The notes below the pieces were generated by a model. It saw only the letters and a program-made list of their open reading frames with translations. It did not search any database and was not told the DNA's origin. Below, one piece after another: positions 21,241-35,600 of a DNA stretch of 64,000 nucleotides (the stretch's first letter is position 1; each line of letters starts with the position of its first letter). Location: NCBI GenBank assembly GCA_903813345.2, contig CAIIXF020000008.1, forward strand, positions 20,444,822 through 20,508,821, written 5' to 3'. A program made the translations under genes and the position numbers. The DNA comes from Owenia fusiformis. Taxonomy: Eukaryota; Annelida; Polychaeta; Sabellida; Oweniidae.

Positions 21241-23570
21241 CAAAATCCAGCATGGTTTTGTCACTTCATGTTAGCTACCACCGCACCTTAATCAGGTAGC
21301 CGACGGCGTTAGTTGCATTCACGAATACAAGCTATAAGACCGATATCACAGTGTACTATATTGCACAAATAATCAAATTGAGTTACTGTAAAAAAGGAAT
21401 TAAAATTTATATGTTAATTAGTAAGCTAATTAATATGCGTAAAAACACACTTTTTATACACTTCTTTTACCCCTATACTCATAATTGAAATACTAGATCG
21501 TATTTATTCTACTCTAATTATGTTATTCAAGTACAATTAACTCCACTTGGAACACATTTATATTTTATAATAATAGAATTGATTCCATATTCTGCACATC
21601 CTTAGCTTTACAATGATACCAAATCTCTGTTCTACCAAAGGTGAACCCGTTATAAAAATCAGAAAATCGTTACTGCACTAAGTTTACATTGTTCCGGTAG
21701 TGTTGATTTAATTTGCATAATTACTGTATTTGTTAAGGGAGAATGTTCACAGGTAGATATGTATAATGCAAGTCATAAATTAAACAAAAATAAGGGATAT
21801 TTAACTCCATTTAAATACATGAAAACTACCAAATGTGCCACGCCCCCTTTCAGAAATATTACATAATTTTAACAAGGCACAGACGTGAACAATATCGTAC
21901 CTAAACAGTGGCGTAGGAACAATGTACGCCAAAACGCCAGTGCGTAGTGTTGAAAAGTGAGAATAAAAAGGCTTATTAATTTACCTATGTTCTTTATTCA
22001 TATTTTCTTATTGTATTGTGCAAAAGTAATCTCGAGCACACTAGCCTAAAGAAATGTTTGTGGATACCATGATATGCTCGATTTTTTAATAGTACTCTTT
22101 TGCATGTTTTTTGTGCCTCTGTTATTTTTCTAACCTTGGCCACAGATAAATGACACTTTTTGAAAAATAAAATATTGAAAGTTAATACCTTGTTTCTACA
22201 ATTCTAATACTGTAGAAAATGCAAAGTAATCATTATTGCTCTGTTTGGCAAATAATCAATTAACAGATTGAATTCTCTTACCAACATGCTTTAATTCATG
22301 AAAATCGAGTCACTAGGCTATTGCCTGACTATCTTATGGATTTTAAAACTAAAATAAAATTTCGCCAAATATTCGTGATTCTCGTTCTCTTCACGAGAGA
22401 AAAACAGTTTTTTTCAAAAACTACTTGATGAATATCTTTGCAATTTTTAGCGCATGTTCCGTAATGCTTATGCAAACTGTGGTATCGTTTAATTATAATG
22501 ATGAACCTCTTTAAATTAGATGTATATTTTTTATTCTCCCCTACCCCCAATTTTTCAATTTCACTATATCGATTTATATTCCTTTGCTAGGCAAAATCAT
22601 AGACAGAAATTATAGTTAAGTCAGCAATTATCTATTTTCTTACTAAATCACCTATTGTTATTGGTAGTACTTCTTGAAATATGAATGTTAAAGACAAAAA
22701 TAACTTGAAAATGTTAATTATTTAATTACGCGTTCCATTGATTTCAGTAATAGAAAAGCTATTACCTAGATTTTTATTTCATTTGAAAGATAATAGATTA
22801 TTGTTTTCATGAAATATAACATTTTTGGCACCCCCCAAGTCACGCTGACCTCGATTTGACCTTTGTGGTGGGAGGTTTATTTGGTCTTGCGAACTAGTGT
22901 TATAAAAAGGTTGCAGACATTAGGATTAATTGTATCATTGATCACGAATGCGTTTCTTTAAATCAAGCTAGATTCTTTAATCTGTACGTGTCGTATTGCA
23001 CGGTATTATACACGATGGAATCAGACAATAATATATATCTCAATTCAATTATTCGAAAATGATTAAAAATCTCTCATTGTTATTTGGAAATCGATCGTCT
23101 TTATCGTTCGAGACATAAGAAAAGTGAAAATGATTTGTGTCGAGATTTAAAAGATCGGCTTTCCATGGTGATTTTAAATGATGAAAATCATTCGAACATT
23201 TTAAGCACATTAAAAAGGGTATCAGGGATATTAAGCTTGCATATAAAATCGAAACGCCAACCTATACGTATGACCAATCGCCCATACAAATACATCGCTT
23301 AATTATTTCCGTTCACATTTAGGTTGTGAAAACATTGCATGCTTAAAATCTCTATTGCCATAAAATGATAATAAAATAGGCGTTTTGATAAAGAAGATTT
23401 GACACAATTGTTTCATATTTTTGGCGGGATTTTTTTGCGTAGTGTTGAATTTACACCTTTCTACGCCCCTGCTAAAACACAGCATTGTGGTCTTGTTGAC
23501 CAAGAAAGCAAGATGGCCGCATAAAAGTTAATCAGCTCTAGAACTTATCACTGTGTAACATATGTAAAAA
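21241..23570. other. No recognisable gene
   Basis: AT-rich intergenic DNA. Short frames at 22329-22550 (minus) and about 23084-23302 (plus) show no known domain. A TATAAAAAG word occurs at about 22901, without a supported transcript downstream. Confidence 0.4.
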
Positions 23571-25518
23571 TTTGAACGGTTTGGCTGGAAACCTGTAGAC
23601 AAGTCTTGAAAGTGAAGATTTTAGGACGGAAAATCCAAAATGGCCACCTTAAAATTTACCCAGAATGCCCAAAAACCAATCAGTTCCTGACGTTGATATG
23701 TAGAAACATCTCTGAAAATTTCAGATGAATCCCTCAAATGGTTTGGCTGAAAATCTGTAGACAAGTCTGGAAAGTGAAGATTTTAGGACAGAAAATCCAA
23801 AATGGCCACCTTAAAATTTAACTAGAATGCCCAAAAACTAATCAGTTCTCGACGTTGATATGTAGAAACATCCCTGAAGATTTCAGATGAATCCCTCAAA
23901 AGGTTTGGCTGGAAACCTGTAGACAAGTCTTGAAAGTAAAGATTTTAGGACGGAAAATCAAAAATGGCCACCTTAAAATTTACCTAGAATGCCCAAAAAC
24001 TAATCAGTTCTTGACGTTGATATGTAGAAACATCCCTGAAAATTTCAGATGAATCCCTCAAATGGTTTGGCTGAAAACCTGTAGACAAGTCTTGAAAGTG
24101 AAGATTTTAGGACGGAAAATCCAAAATGGCCACCTTAAAATTTACCCAGAATGCCCAAAATCTAATCAGTTCTTGACGTTGATATGTAGAATCATCCCTG
24201 AAAATTTCAGATGAATCCCTCAAATGGTTTGGCTGGAAACCTGTAGACAAGTCTGGAAAGTGAAGATTTTAGGACGGAAAATCCAAAATGGCCACCTTAA
24301 GATTTACCCAGAATGCCCAAAAACTAATCAGTTCTTGACGTTGATATGTAGAAACATCCCTGAAAATTTCAGATGAATCCCTCAAATTGTTTGGCTGAAA
24401 ACCTGTAAACAAGTCTTGAAAGTGAAGATTTAAAGGGATATTCCTTGCCAGACCATCTCTCTCCTAATATGGTAGCTATAACCATATACATACTTTGCAA
24501 GTTTATCAAAAAACAGAAAAATGTTTTGAAATGGTCAATATTGATTACTTAAATATGTAGTGCTCAATTCCAGTAGGCTGCCATCTTTTAAAATTTCACT
24601 CAGGAACTGATGTCATCGACTCTCAACTTTGCATATAACATTAGGTAAGGAGCTATTAGAATTACTAAACCAGCTGAATATTTTTTTCAATTTGGTCTAT
24701 GATTAAAATCATTTTGATGATTTCTTCTTTAGTTCTAAGTTGACAACTCCTGAAAATATTTTTACACAGAAGATAAGGGTTTCTTGTTTAGAAGTGATTT
24801 TGTACTTCTTTCCTATACTGTAATAGACAAGGTTATAACAGGTGAGAGTCGATGACATCACTTCCTGAAAGAAATCTGAAAAGATGGCAGCTTACTGGGA
24901 ATGAGTACTACATTTTTAAATGATCAATATTGACCATATGAAAAAATTTTCCCGTGTTTTGCTAAATATGTAAAGTATATATATGATTGTAGCTACCATA
25001 TCAGGTGAGAAATAGTCTGGCAAGGAATGTTCCTTTAAGGACGGAAAATCAAAAATGGCCACCTTAAAGTTTACCCAGAATGCCCAAAAACTAATCAGTT
25101 CTTGACGTTGATATGTAGAAACATCCCTGAAAATCTCAGATGAATCCCTCAAATGGTTTGGCTGGAAACCTGTAGACAAGTCTTGAAAGTGAAGATTTTA
25201 GGACGGAAAATCCAAAATGGCCACCTTAAGATTTACCCAGAATGCCCAAAAACTAATCAGTTCTTGACGTTGATATGTAGAAACATCCCTGAATATTTCA
25301 GATGAATCCCTCAAATGGTTTGGCTGGAAACCTGTAGACAAGTCTTGAAAGTGAAGATTTTAGGACGGAAAATCCAAAATGGCCACCTTAAGATTTACCC
25401 AGAATGCCCAAAAACTAATCAGTTCTTGACGTTGATATGTAGAAACATCCCTGAAAATTTCAGATGAATCCCTCAAATGGTTTGGCTGGAAACCCGTAGA
25501 CAAGCTGAAAAGTGAGAC
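23571..25518. repeat. 162-bp satellite array
   Basis: Eight monomers plus partial ones, with a strict period of 162 bp. GTTGATATGTAGAAACATC starts at 23692, 23854, 24016, 24178, 24340, 25107, 25269 and 25431. Each monomer contains AAATGGCCACCTTAA and CAGATGAATCCCTCAAATGG. Copies differ by a few bases. The only break in phase is the MITE at 24434-25034. Confidence 0.93.
24434..25034. mobile_element. 601-bp TTAA-flanked MITE inside the satellite
   Basis: The termini are AGGGATATTCCTTGCCAGACC-like and inverted. The arms are long: the block around TCGACTCTCAACTTTGC is matched at the other end by GAGAGTCGATGACATC. TTAA lies on both sides (24430-24433, 25035-25038). The interrupted monomer is 767 bp long, which is 162 plus 601 plus 4, so the target duplication is exactly TTAA. 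The TTAA site is typical of piggyBac-type elements. No transposase is encoded. A second copy is at 30268-30869. Confidence 0.88.
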
Positions 25519-27400
25519 GCCGCCCGCCCGCTGCCCGTCAAGCTGACTACAATATCGTACCTTTTGTTAGGTACGATAAAAAGACAATAGAAAAAACGCT
25601 CAACCTACCACAACTGCATATTTGTAGCTTTTTGACCAGGACATGTCTAACTATCAAAAATGCAATAAAACATTGTATATACTCCAAAACAAGGTTCAGT
25701 GATAAATCCTTTATTTTCATCTAGACTAATTAGTCCAGGTGTAAAAGGGTAGGAAGTCCTCTCAAATCATGGTCCTACTGTCCATTGATTTATATGGTGA
25801 CCTAAATACAACTCTTTCCCTAATTATCTTATACACAATCAGGGCCAGTAAGGGCCGTTAAGAAAGGGGACCATAATCCCTGGGGACCATCATTTCTTTC
25901 ACACCTGTAAACAGCATCCTTTGTCCAAGGGTATTTCAATTCTAAAAATAAATGAAGCATTGTCACATCACATTCATTTGTTTTTTACACATTTTTATTT
26001 CCTGTAATTTTACAATTGCACTTCCAGTTCTATAACATGACATAGTGATCTATAATTTACATACAGTAAAACCTGAAATTGTTGCACTGTAGAGGTGTGC
26101 AACTATACAGGTTTTACTGTACTGTACTGTATTTTGATTTTATACACCTAGATTATTCTGTTTCTCAAATTTGATTATATACAATATTCATGACAACATG
26201 CTGAACCAAAGTGAATATCTGAAATTACTGTTAGTAATCTATAGTATTAACACGACGTCTATCTCCACTAATCGTAGTGTGTGCTCTATTCAATAAAAAG
26301 TGAAAAGACTATATTTCACTGTCATTTTACTCATTCTATGATTGGTTAAACACAGGTCACGTGTGTGTGAGTTCCATTTTATGCTTTACTAATTATAGGA
26401 AGAAATCATTTTTATATTGTGCACAAATTAGACATTACATTGTTAAAAATGCATATTTATTCCACAGAATGAAATATTTCTGCAAGTATATTCGCCATCT
26501 TATGTTTACTCCTTGACTCGATTGACAAATAAAATGTACACCAAAAAAATATATAATTTTGAATTAAAAAATACCCATTCCACAACAATTATATTATACC
26601 ACAATATTCTCGAGTAACTGTTACCCAAAAAGTAAGTTTTTATGTAGTGTAAGAAGAATATGTTATTAACATATAATAATATCCCAACGGATGGACATTT
26701 AAATCAGTTTAACAGTTCACTGACCACTGGCCATCATCCTGCCCTCAGTGTTATACCATCTAGGCAGTATTTGTACATGCTACATGTCAATTTATTATCA
26801 AATAAGTACAGAAAGTTTGAAAAAAATTCATTTAAGATTTTACGAAATTCATAATTATTGTTTCACAATTCACACATTTGTGAATAATAATGATCTTGTA
26901 GTGAAATATATTGTACTTTGATTAACGACTCACTCAATCAATAATATTCTATGAAAGTATCAACTCGCAAGTCTCGCATTCAACTTTGCAAAATGAATTT
27001 ACCTTGTACGACTGTACTAAAAATCATGAATCACTTGTGAATTATTCTTCCGGTACTACATTTAATATTCCTTGAGGGCCAATAATTACAGGGCTTCAGC
27101 TCTGTCAATGTATTATATAACAATTACATATAGTTTCAATACAGGAACCATAAAACTAAAACAAAAATGTATATTCCAGATACAAGGCATCCAAAGATTA
27201 CTGTAACTGTCTGTTCAGCAAGGTCTTTATACTTTGCTTATAAATGCAAAGAAAATCTTTTAAATGTATGCCGAAAAAGGCTGAGAAGAACAGGCTTTTC
27301 AAAAGGCTTGCTAGCACTGCTAATCAATCAATTAATTTGAACATGTTGAAAGGGTAAGGGCAATACCCTTTATGTGTTTCACCAAAATTAAGGTTGTGAT
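25519..27400. other. Intergenic, no gene recognised
   Basis: This stretch contains a block shared with 17225-17330 (at about 26,310-26,410) and a pair of 13-bp perfect inverted repeats, ACAGTAAAACCTG, at 26063-26075 and 26108-26120. Short frames (for example 26660-26854) have no domain. Confidence 0.4.
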
Positions 27401-27446
27401 ATTATTAATAAATTAACATTGTGATATCAACTTGCTACCATATTAA

Positions 27447-28224
27447 CTAGATAAGGGCAACTCCGCGGAGTAGCAAATCCCAACGAACAAAATATCAATT
27501 ACCGAATTCCAATCAATTATACTCATTACTTTGGTTAAAATTGAAAAAATTAGATTTTAGAATTGCGAATTCCTGCAAAGCAGCCATTTTGAATTTTCTG
27601 AGGTACAAATCTGAAAAATAATACCATAATTGTGATCTACTCCAAAATTCCTTCAATTTGAGTATAATATAGCCATACTTTGAAGGGATCGAAAAATTAT
27701 TGCGAAATCGTACATTAAACAGCCATTTTGAATTTAACGAGGCTCGAATCAGAAAAAAGATACACTATTTGCAATCTACTCTTAATTGCCTTTCATTTGA
27801 GTATAATAAAGCTATACTTCAGAAAGATCTAAAAATTAGCGAAAATTTCTGTTTTCCTGTCCCCCCATACACCGCCCCTGGGGGTCAGGATGAAAAACAC
27901 GGAATATATGTGAAATAGATAAATGTTGTGAATATACTACCAAATTTTCAAACAATAATATTAATTACTTTGGTTTAGAATGAAAACTTTATGATTTTTG
28001 CGAAAAAGTCCCGTCATTTTTAAAGCGGCGGCCATTTTGAAAAAAATTTTTATTTGCGTAAAACTATTTACCAATATACATCTTTCCACTAAATATGAAG
28101 AAAATCTGTCTACTAGTATTTGAGTTATCTTCCGGACAGACGGACGGACTGACTGACGGACTGACGGACAGACGGACGGACGGAGGGCTTCACTATATCC
28201 CTACCGAACTTCGTTCATTGGGAT
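27447..28224. mobile_element. Insertion with a GACGGACGG tract at its end
   Basis: This is the first interruption of the 40-bp array. It starts ATAAGGGCAACTCCGCGGAG and ends with a run of GACGGACGGACTGACTGACG, then ACTTCGTTCATTGGGATAA. TCCCAACGAAC near the left end is mirrored by GTTCATTGGGA at the right. It repeatedly holds the words CAGCCATTTTGAA with CTTTGGTT..AAAATTGAA. Elements with this kind of tract are common in marine invertebrate genomes; I cannot name the family. No enzyme is encoded. Confidence 0.5.
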
Positions 28225-28369
28225 AATAAATTAACATGGTGATATCAGCTTGCTACCATATTAATAAATAAATTAACATGGTGATATCAGCTTGCTACCA
28301 TATTAATAAAAAATTAATAACATGGTGATATCAGTTTGCTACCATATTAATAACTAACATGGTGATATC

Positions 28370-29357
28370 TAGGGGTCAAACGGTTCAAAATTCCAACGGT
28401 TCGGTTCGGTCACGGTTTTTAGGTCCATGGTTCGGTTCTGTTCACGGTTCTCGCGGGTCTCGTTAAGACAGCTCATAAAGAAACAGGTTTTAGCTTTCTA
28501 TCTAGCCTTGCCCAACGGTCACTTTCTATCCTGGTCCCACTATGCTTTTTTAAATTGACTTGACAAATTAAAGCAAAGTTTATTGGCCTAGTGGCCCACT
28601 TAAATTTTAAACTTTAAATTTTTGTTTGTCCTTGATAAGATTTCTGTTAGATAAGAGCAGTAACTTGAGGAAAAAATTTAGCCTAGGCTTAGAAAATATT
28701 TTTCTCACCGTGAAGATACTTCATGACCTCCCTACAGATTATGTGTATTGATACATTGTCCTCTGATTTCCCATTTACAATAGGAAAACCTCAAAAATTC
28801 CAAACATTGCTTTTGTATTTCAACCTAGTCTGTCAAAGCAGCCATGCTGAATCAGCACAGATGGCGCTGCGATTGTGCGGGGGATTTAGACACAAATATG
28901 TTTCAAGTTTTTAACAAAGACATTAGTAATGTTATAATTTCTGTAATTGTAGTATTTTTTAAATAATATTGATTAAAAACTAACTCATTATAACAGACAA
29001 AACACCTCCACGAAGCAAAATTAATTGTACTATGAATAGCGTAATCTGGCGAGACCAACTTCCGGTCTATTTGTATGTCACAAAAATGTAAACAATTACT
29101 TGTCTACTGATTTGTGAGCGATCTATTTCATATATGGGTAAGAATTGAATGTTTTCTATTGCTATGTTTTAAGGAATATATACATGAAGAATACGTTCAT
29201 GTCGAATGAAAGAGAGAATACTGAAATCTAAAAATTTCATTTTTCAATTTTTCATCGAACCGTGGATGAACCGAATCTCATATTTATGAACCGAAAATAC
29301 CGTCCTAGCATCATATACCGCGGTAACCGCGTACCGCGGTTAACCGTTTGACCCCTA
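28370..29357. mobile_element. 988-bp hAT-like non-autonomous element
   Basis: The ends are TAGGGGTCAAACGGTT and its exact complement (16 bp). The 8-bp target duplication GTGATATC lies at 28362-28369 and 29358-29365. Removing the element restores the tandem unit GGTGATATCAGC. An 8-bp duplication and (T/C)AGGG termini are hallmarks of the hAT superfamily. The interior has GGTTCGGTTC-like repeats, a 63-codon frame of no known family, and no transposase. Confidence 0.88.
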
Positions 29358-29622
29358 GTGATATCAGCTTGCTACCATATTAATAAATTAACATGGTGAT
29401 ATCAGCTTGCTACCAACATATATAAATTATGCTGGTGCATGGGTGTAGCCAGGCATGAGGAAGACACTCCCTCACCAAAACTTTTCAAAAAGTACATTTT
29501 CAACTAAAATTGTGGAAATGAAGTCCAAAAGGTGCAATAAACCTCCTTTAACCTATAAGTTGTCCTATTAATATTTGCCTCATCCAATACCAGATCCTTG
29601 CTATTTCTCGAGGTGGTCTAAT

Positions 29623-32600
29623 CTAAGGCTGTACTTTGTTATAGTCTGTAGGGAGCATACCATCATCGTTTGCTTGCTCAATTATAGAACATAGTATTGG
29701 AGATTCAACCTGCAATAGTAATCAATGGATGTATTATGTATCTAATTCTACACATATATGCATTTAAGAATTGAACATAACATTTTAAAACACAAACTCA
29801 GTAAATAAGGAATATGATTTGAATTTTTGGGTGATAATACCAAATTATAACAATGATAAACCCATTGTATCCATTTGATAAATGAACACTCTATATTTAA
29901 AGGTACTGCAACTATTGTTCCATTGCTTCCTAGTCAACTCGTACCCAAGACAACTTGTACCCAAGACAACTCGTACCCACGTTTATTTTCTGTATTATGG
30001 GTGCATATAAGAAAACAAATTGAGTCTGTGTCAAAATGTTTAATGTTAAAATGTGCCTCAATATTTTTTCTGAATTTAGAAGACATTTTTTCTTAATGGA
30101 TTAAGCAAAGCATTTTGTTTTAACTTGGATTACCTTTGAAGTGCTTTGAAGGGCTTGTTCTCAACTTTTTTTGTAATACATATATATAAATGAATATAAT
30201 TAAAACAGTAACTTTTCAACAAATGAATCAAACAATTAATTTAGCTTATGCATTCAGAGAAAATTAAAGGAATATTCCTTGCCAAACCATCTCTCTCCTC
30301 ATATGGTAGCTATAACCATATATATGCTTGCCATATTTAGCAAAACACGCAAAAATGTTTTGATATGGTCAAATTTGATCACTTAGAAATGTGATGCTCA
30401 ATTCCAGTAAGCTGCCATCTTTTAAAATTTCACACAGGAAGTGATGTCATCAACTCTCAACTTTGCATATAGCATTAGGTAAGGAGCTATTAAGAATTAC
30501 AAAACCAGCTAAATATTCTTTTTCAACTTTGTATCTTATTTAATCCTTCTGAAAATCTCTTCTTTTATTCTAAGTTGACAAGCCCTGGAAATATTTTTGC
30601 ACAGAAAGTAATGATCCCTTGTCTAAAAGTGATTTTGTGCTACTTTCCTATACTGTTATGGGCAAGGTTATAGAAGTTGAGAGTTGATGACATCACTTCC
30701 TGCAAGAAATCTTAAAAGATGGCAGCTCACTGGAAATAAGCACTAGATTTTTAAATGATCAATATTGACCATATTAAAACATTTTCCAATCTTTTGCTAA
30801 ATATGGAAACTATATATATGATTATAGCTACCATATCAAGAGAGAAAGGGTCTGGCAAGGAATATTCCTTTAATAAGGGAACTTTAATCTGTTAATTTCT
30901 TTTCCATTTTGAACTTAATTGGATTATATTTGAACACATGCATGCAAAGTGTATTATATCATGTATGAATAAGTATCAAAATAATATTTGATATTCATAT
31001 TATTTAGAATATTTTTTATTGCTTAATTTTATGAAGGTGACTTCTTAGAATTATCATTCTTTAATCTGATAATATGAAATCCTAAATAGATTATCTGTTT
31101 AATAAGAAATAGGCGCAAGTTTTGAAAATCTTTATATTTTTGATAATACCATATTTCAAGATTAGATCTGATACTTGTTCCAAACACTCATTAACATACA
31201 AAAATACCACTAATATTGTGAACAATGATTATGAATATGTGGAATAAACATAAATTTCTTCCCTCGAACATCTGAATCTGTGACCAATATATTTGGTCAC
31301 AAAATCGATTTCTTCCAAAAACTCTTCTACATGCTTCAAACTATTCTGAACTGTATGTAACCGTTATAATATGTATATCTATACCCATTCCCAGCCCAAC
31401 ACTTGATTCAAAACAAAAGATATACTTGGGTACGAGTTGTCTTGGGTACGAGTTGTCTTGGGTACGACTTGACTTGGGTACGAGTTGTCTTGGGTACGAG
31501 TTGACCAGTTACCGTTCCATTTACCACCATATAAGGTATAGTTGCAGTCTGGCAAATAAGGATTTTTTCGCTGTAGCCAAATTTGTCCAGAGACATTAAA
31601 AACACTCTGGCCAAAAAAAATTCTGTCCCGCCATTATTTTGTCGAGTTAATTTTGTGTTCACCTAATTTTGACTGTAAAAATAAAGGAAAGAATATTCAT
31701 TATTCTCAAAGCACTGCTATTAATTCTGAATTTTATCTAAATAACATATATAACCACTATAAATCTTATTTTCAATAGTCCTGAGATTTCAATGTACACA
31801 AGTACATGTAGTTGCGAAGGTGGTGTGATTTGATTAACCTAACATTTGATGGGGTACAGTGGCGGATCCAGGAACCAACAGAGGGGGGCCCAAATCTGAG
31901 GGCAGAGAGAAAAGCTCCTGGGCCCCTAAAACCGAAAATTGGGCCCAAATTTTGAAAATTGGGGCCTTTTGAACTTTTGGGGCCTTAAGGCCTTTTTTGG
32001 CCTAAAATTTTTTGGGCCCAACTTTTTTTTTCTGGGCCAACCTTAGGGGGGGGGGCATGCCCCCCCCCGGATCCGCCATAGGGGTATGGAAAGTCGAAAC
32101 AGGAAGACGTTGAACTGTTGTATTACTTACCACTAGCATGTATTCACAAGTCTTAGGCTCTACCAGATATATAGTGACAGCATTTGGGTTGGTGGGGTTA
32201 TTTAGACATCTGGAAACAATGATTTATTTATTTAATGTTTTGAGTTTATAATGAATGGAAAAAATCCCAAACATTTTGAAAAAATGAACAAAAAGCATGA
32301 TCAAAAGTTTCAACCTATTATAGTTTACTGCACTTAGTAATATATGGATAATACTTGAACAAGGCTATAAAATATTTAAATCAATTCAAATGGTGCCTGT
32401 AGAACAAAAGATGATGTGACAATGTTACTTTAATCAATTAATAAACAAGACATTAATATGCAAAATGTCACCACTTGTCATCTGTTACAGACATCTAACA
32501 CCAACTGCAGAACACTGTCCACAAAAAAGACCATAACAATACTTCACCACTTGTGGTGGTGACATAAAAATCTTTTTACTTACTTTAACTTGACTTCTAC

Positions 32601-35600
32601 ATGTCTTGGTTTTCCAGTTAAATCACATATGCTACCATCACTATAAAACTGAGATATATATCTGAAATAAGAATATTATATTTATTACATGGATATACTC
32701 TGGATTACAGCCTAGTGAAATTAAATAGCATTAAATTGTAGTGAAATTTAACAAAACAAAAAGTTACAGATTAATACATTAACCTCTTGAATCCCAGGCT
32801 CTAAAATTGGTTGAAACCAGAGAATTTTTCATTTTTGCCACCTTTTGACATTTTACTACATACCTTTACAACTTTAGATGCTCAACTTAGTAAAATTAGA
32901 TGGCAGAGATCATTTCTACACGTTTTAAAATAATCTTTGCGTAAATTGGATGAAAATTGTTCAAATAAGAGCAATTTTTGTGAACAATTTTGTGACGGAT
33001 TTTCTAGTCCCTCTGGGTTTCAAGGTCATTTCTGAGGTGACGACGTCATTCTGGGTAGTCAAGAGGTTAAGAAAATGGCCATTTTTGGCTTTAAATACTT
33101 TGAAAGATAAAGCGAGATTTATAATATGATAACAATATAGCACTTTAAAAAAGTATGGTAAAAATGAATCACAATATTGTGAAAACATATGATGAAAAAA
33201 ATTAAATCAAGGTGAAGAAATAAAAATCAAATAAAAAGAATAATGATATTAAATATGGTTTCTCATTAGATTTACTCCAGAGGCCATGCTACAACCAATC
33301 AACAACTAACCTAAAGATAGCTACTTACTTTCTTGAGCTTTTTTCTTTAGGTCTTTTATTTGGATTATTTTTGAGCCATTTTAAATGTTCATATTCATTC
33401 CACTTTCCCAGTAATATAACAGTCTTTGTTTGACCTCTTTCCTGTAAATACAGGAAACAATCCTCATATAATATGCTTTAAGCATATACATCATATGTCA
33501 AGGTACTTTATTGCTAAAACTTACACTGAACATCGAATTCAAGACAATTAAGGCAAAAATAGATTAAAGATACAAGATACTGTACTATTAAACCCTCGGC
33601 CTATACACAGAAAGAAAAAATATGAATGTTACAGTAGCTACGACTGCCAAATTTTCCTAACTATTGTTTACATGATTGAAATATATATTAAAATGCAAAG
33701 TAAACAATAAAAAATCTCATGTCACTCACCTCATGGAACTGACTAGCAGACTTGCCGTAGCAGAACTCATGTTTCCACCACCCAGCCCCCTAGAATGAAA
33801 CATACAAGATGTTTTAAGAATTTTCATAAATATATACACAGTTAATTGTATGTTATCATTAGGAAGTCTGGTGTTAACCAGGAGCAATCATTTCTGTAGA
33901 AAAATCAAATATGCTATTCCAGCTGAAACTGAACTGCATTTCTTCCCATCCTTTGACCTCTTGACTACCTGGAGTGACAAGATTTCTCAACCTCAAAAAT
34001 GACCTTGAAACCCAGAATGACAAGAAAATCTGTCACAAAGTATTTCACTAAGATTCCTCTTATTTGAACAATTTTCATCCAATTTACACTAAAATTGTTT
34101 TAAAATGTGAAGAAATGATCTCTGCCATCTAATCTTACTAATTTGAGCATCTAAAGTTGTATTGGTATAGTAAAATGTCAAAAGGTGGCAAAAATGAAAA
34201 ATTCTCTCGTTTCAACCGAATTTAGAGCCTGGGATTCAAGGGGTTAATACAGGCAATACATCTGTGCACACTGAATGCAAAAACTTTCAGACATTGGTGA
34301 AATTACTTTGACAATATACAGGGGGTGGTCAAATTAATTGAATGGATAAACATTTATCTTACCCCAACTAAACAGTAGTCTCCAGCCATGAAATCTTTAA
34401 TCAGCTGGGTATCTTGTATAAGTGGCTTGCTTTCAACTTTATGATAAGTATCTTTGTCCTCAACTGGAGGCTCAATCTGTATCTCATATCCAGTCTCAAT
34501 CTCTTCACCATTTACACTGATTTTAATTGTCTGAAAAAGCACCAAGTCCATATGAAATACAATTTCACAAAAAACAACAAAAATAATTTCACAATTTATT
34601 CAATGTGTAGTCTCACTTGAGGCCCTTGTGTACTTCTCCTCCAACATGCAAACATCTACCCACATAAGGTTGTGAGGTTAAATAAATATAAAATGAAGGA
34701 GGAAAGGCAGCACAGATTGCAAGTTTACAGATCAAAAGTTGTTCCTGCAAATCTCAAGTGTTTTACCATTTACTCAGGATCTGAATTTTACAAATTTTCA
34801 AGATTTTCCAATTTTTGATTGTTAAGTTGTTTTAATGTTGTGGCAACCTTTTTAGTTCTGCAAAGCACTATTACTTAAATAAAACAGGAATGGCTGAAGA
34901 AGGCAGGTAATGATACATTAACAACAAGATTATTACCCCCTGAGGTCCAGTTGATCCATCATTGCGTAGAAACTGTGTGATGGGGTCCTCCATTGCACTA
35001 GGTCTCACAGGGGAGTTACCAAGGGGATGGCACTTGATGGCATTTACAGGTTGGATCTTTGGTCTGGAATAAATCAACAGATAATGAACTTCCAAACTAA
35101 AAACAGACATAATGTATAATGCGTAATATGCTAACATTGGAAAAATTCTTGATTGGCTGGCTCCTGAACTTCACATGTTACCCTTATTACAAAATCATTT
35201 ATTTACTTAGACAGAAATAATTTTTATTTTTTATTTTGAGTAGTTTCTAAAAATGTATTCTTACTTGTAGTCAGGGTGTTTGCATAGTTGCTTTGACAAC
35301 ACAATGACATCATAGTTACAGGTTGAGCTTTCCTTCAGCTCATATATCTCTCCCTTCCCCTCTGTATGACACACATAGTGCAGTGTTGTACGACGGGGCT
35401 CCTGTGTTAGATCACATGGGGTACCCCCTGACATCTTAACATCAAAGTATGCATAATCGTTGCCCTCAAGCTTCATAATGGGCGGCTAAATAAAAAGAAT
35501 GTTTTAATACAGATGACAAGTAAAAATCAATAACATCTAAGGTGACACCGTGGAATAGCCTGACAACGGTAAAGTCAGATACCGTTGTCACAAATGGCGG

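Larger units (their letters stand above)
27405..29425. repeat. About 40-bp tandem array (GGTGATATCAGCTTGCTACC), interrupted twice
   Basis: Units containing GTGATATCA.CTTGCTACCA and TATTAATAAATTAACAT occur once at 27405-27446, about four times at 28225-28369 and twice at 29358-29425. The three blocks are one array split by two insertions (27447-28224 and 28370-29357). Confidence 0.75.

Noticed and set aside
23571-25518. Regular repeat array considered as a CRISPR array
   Set aside because: The period is 162 bp with no unique spacers; the whole monomer is repeated. It is a eukaryotic satellite.
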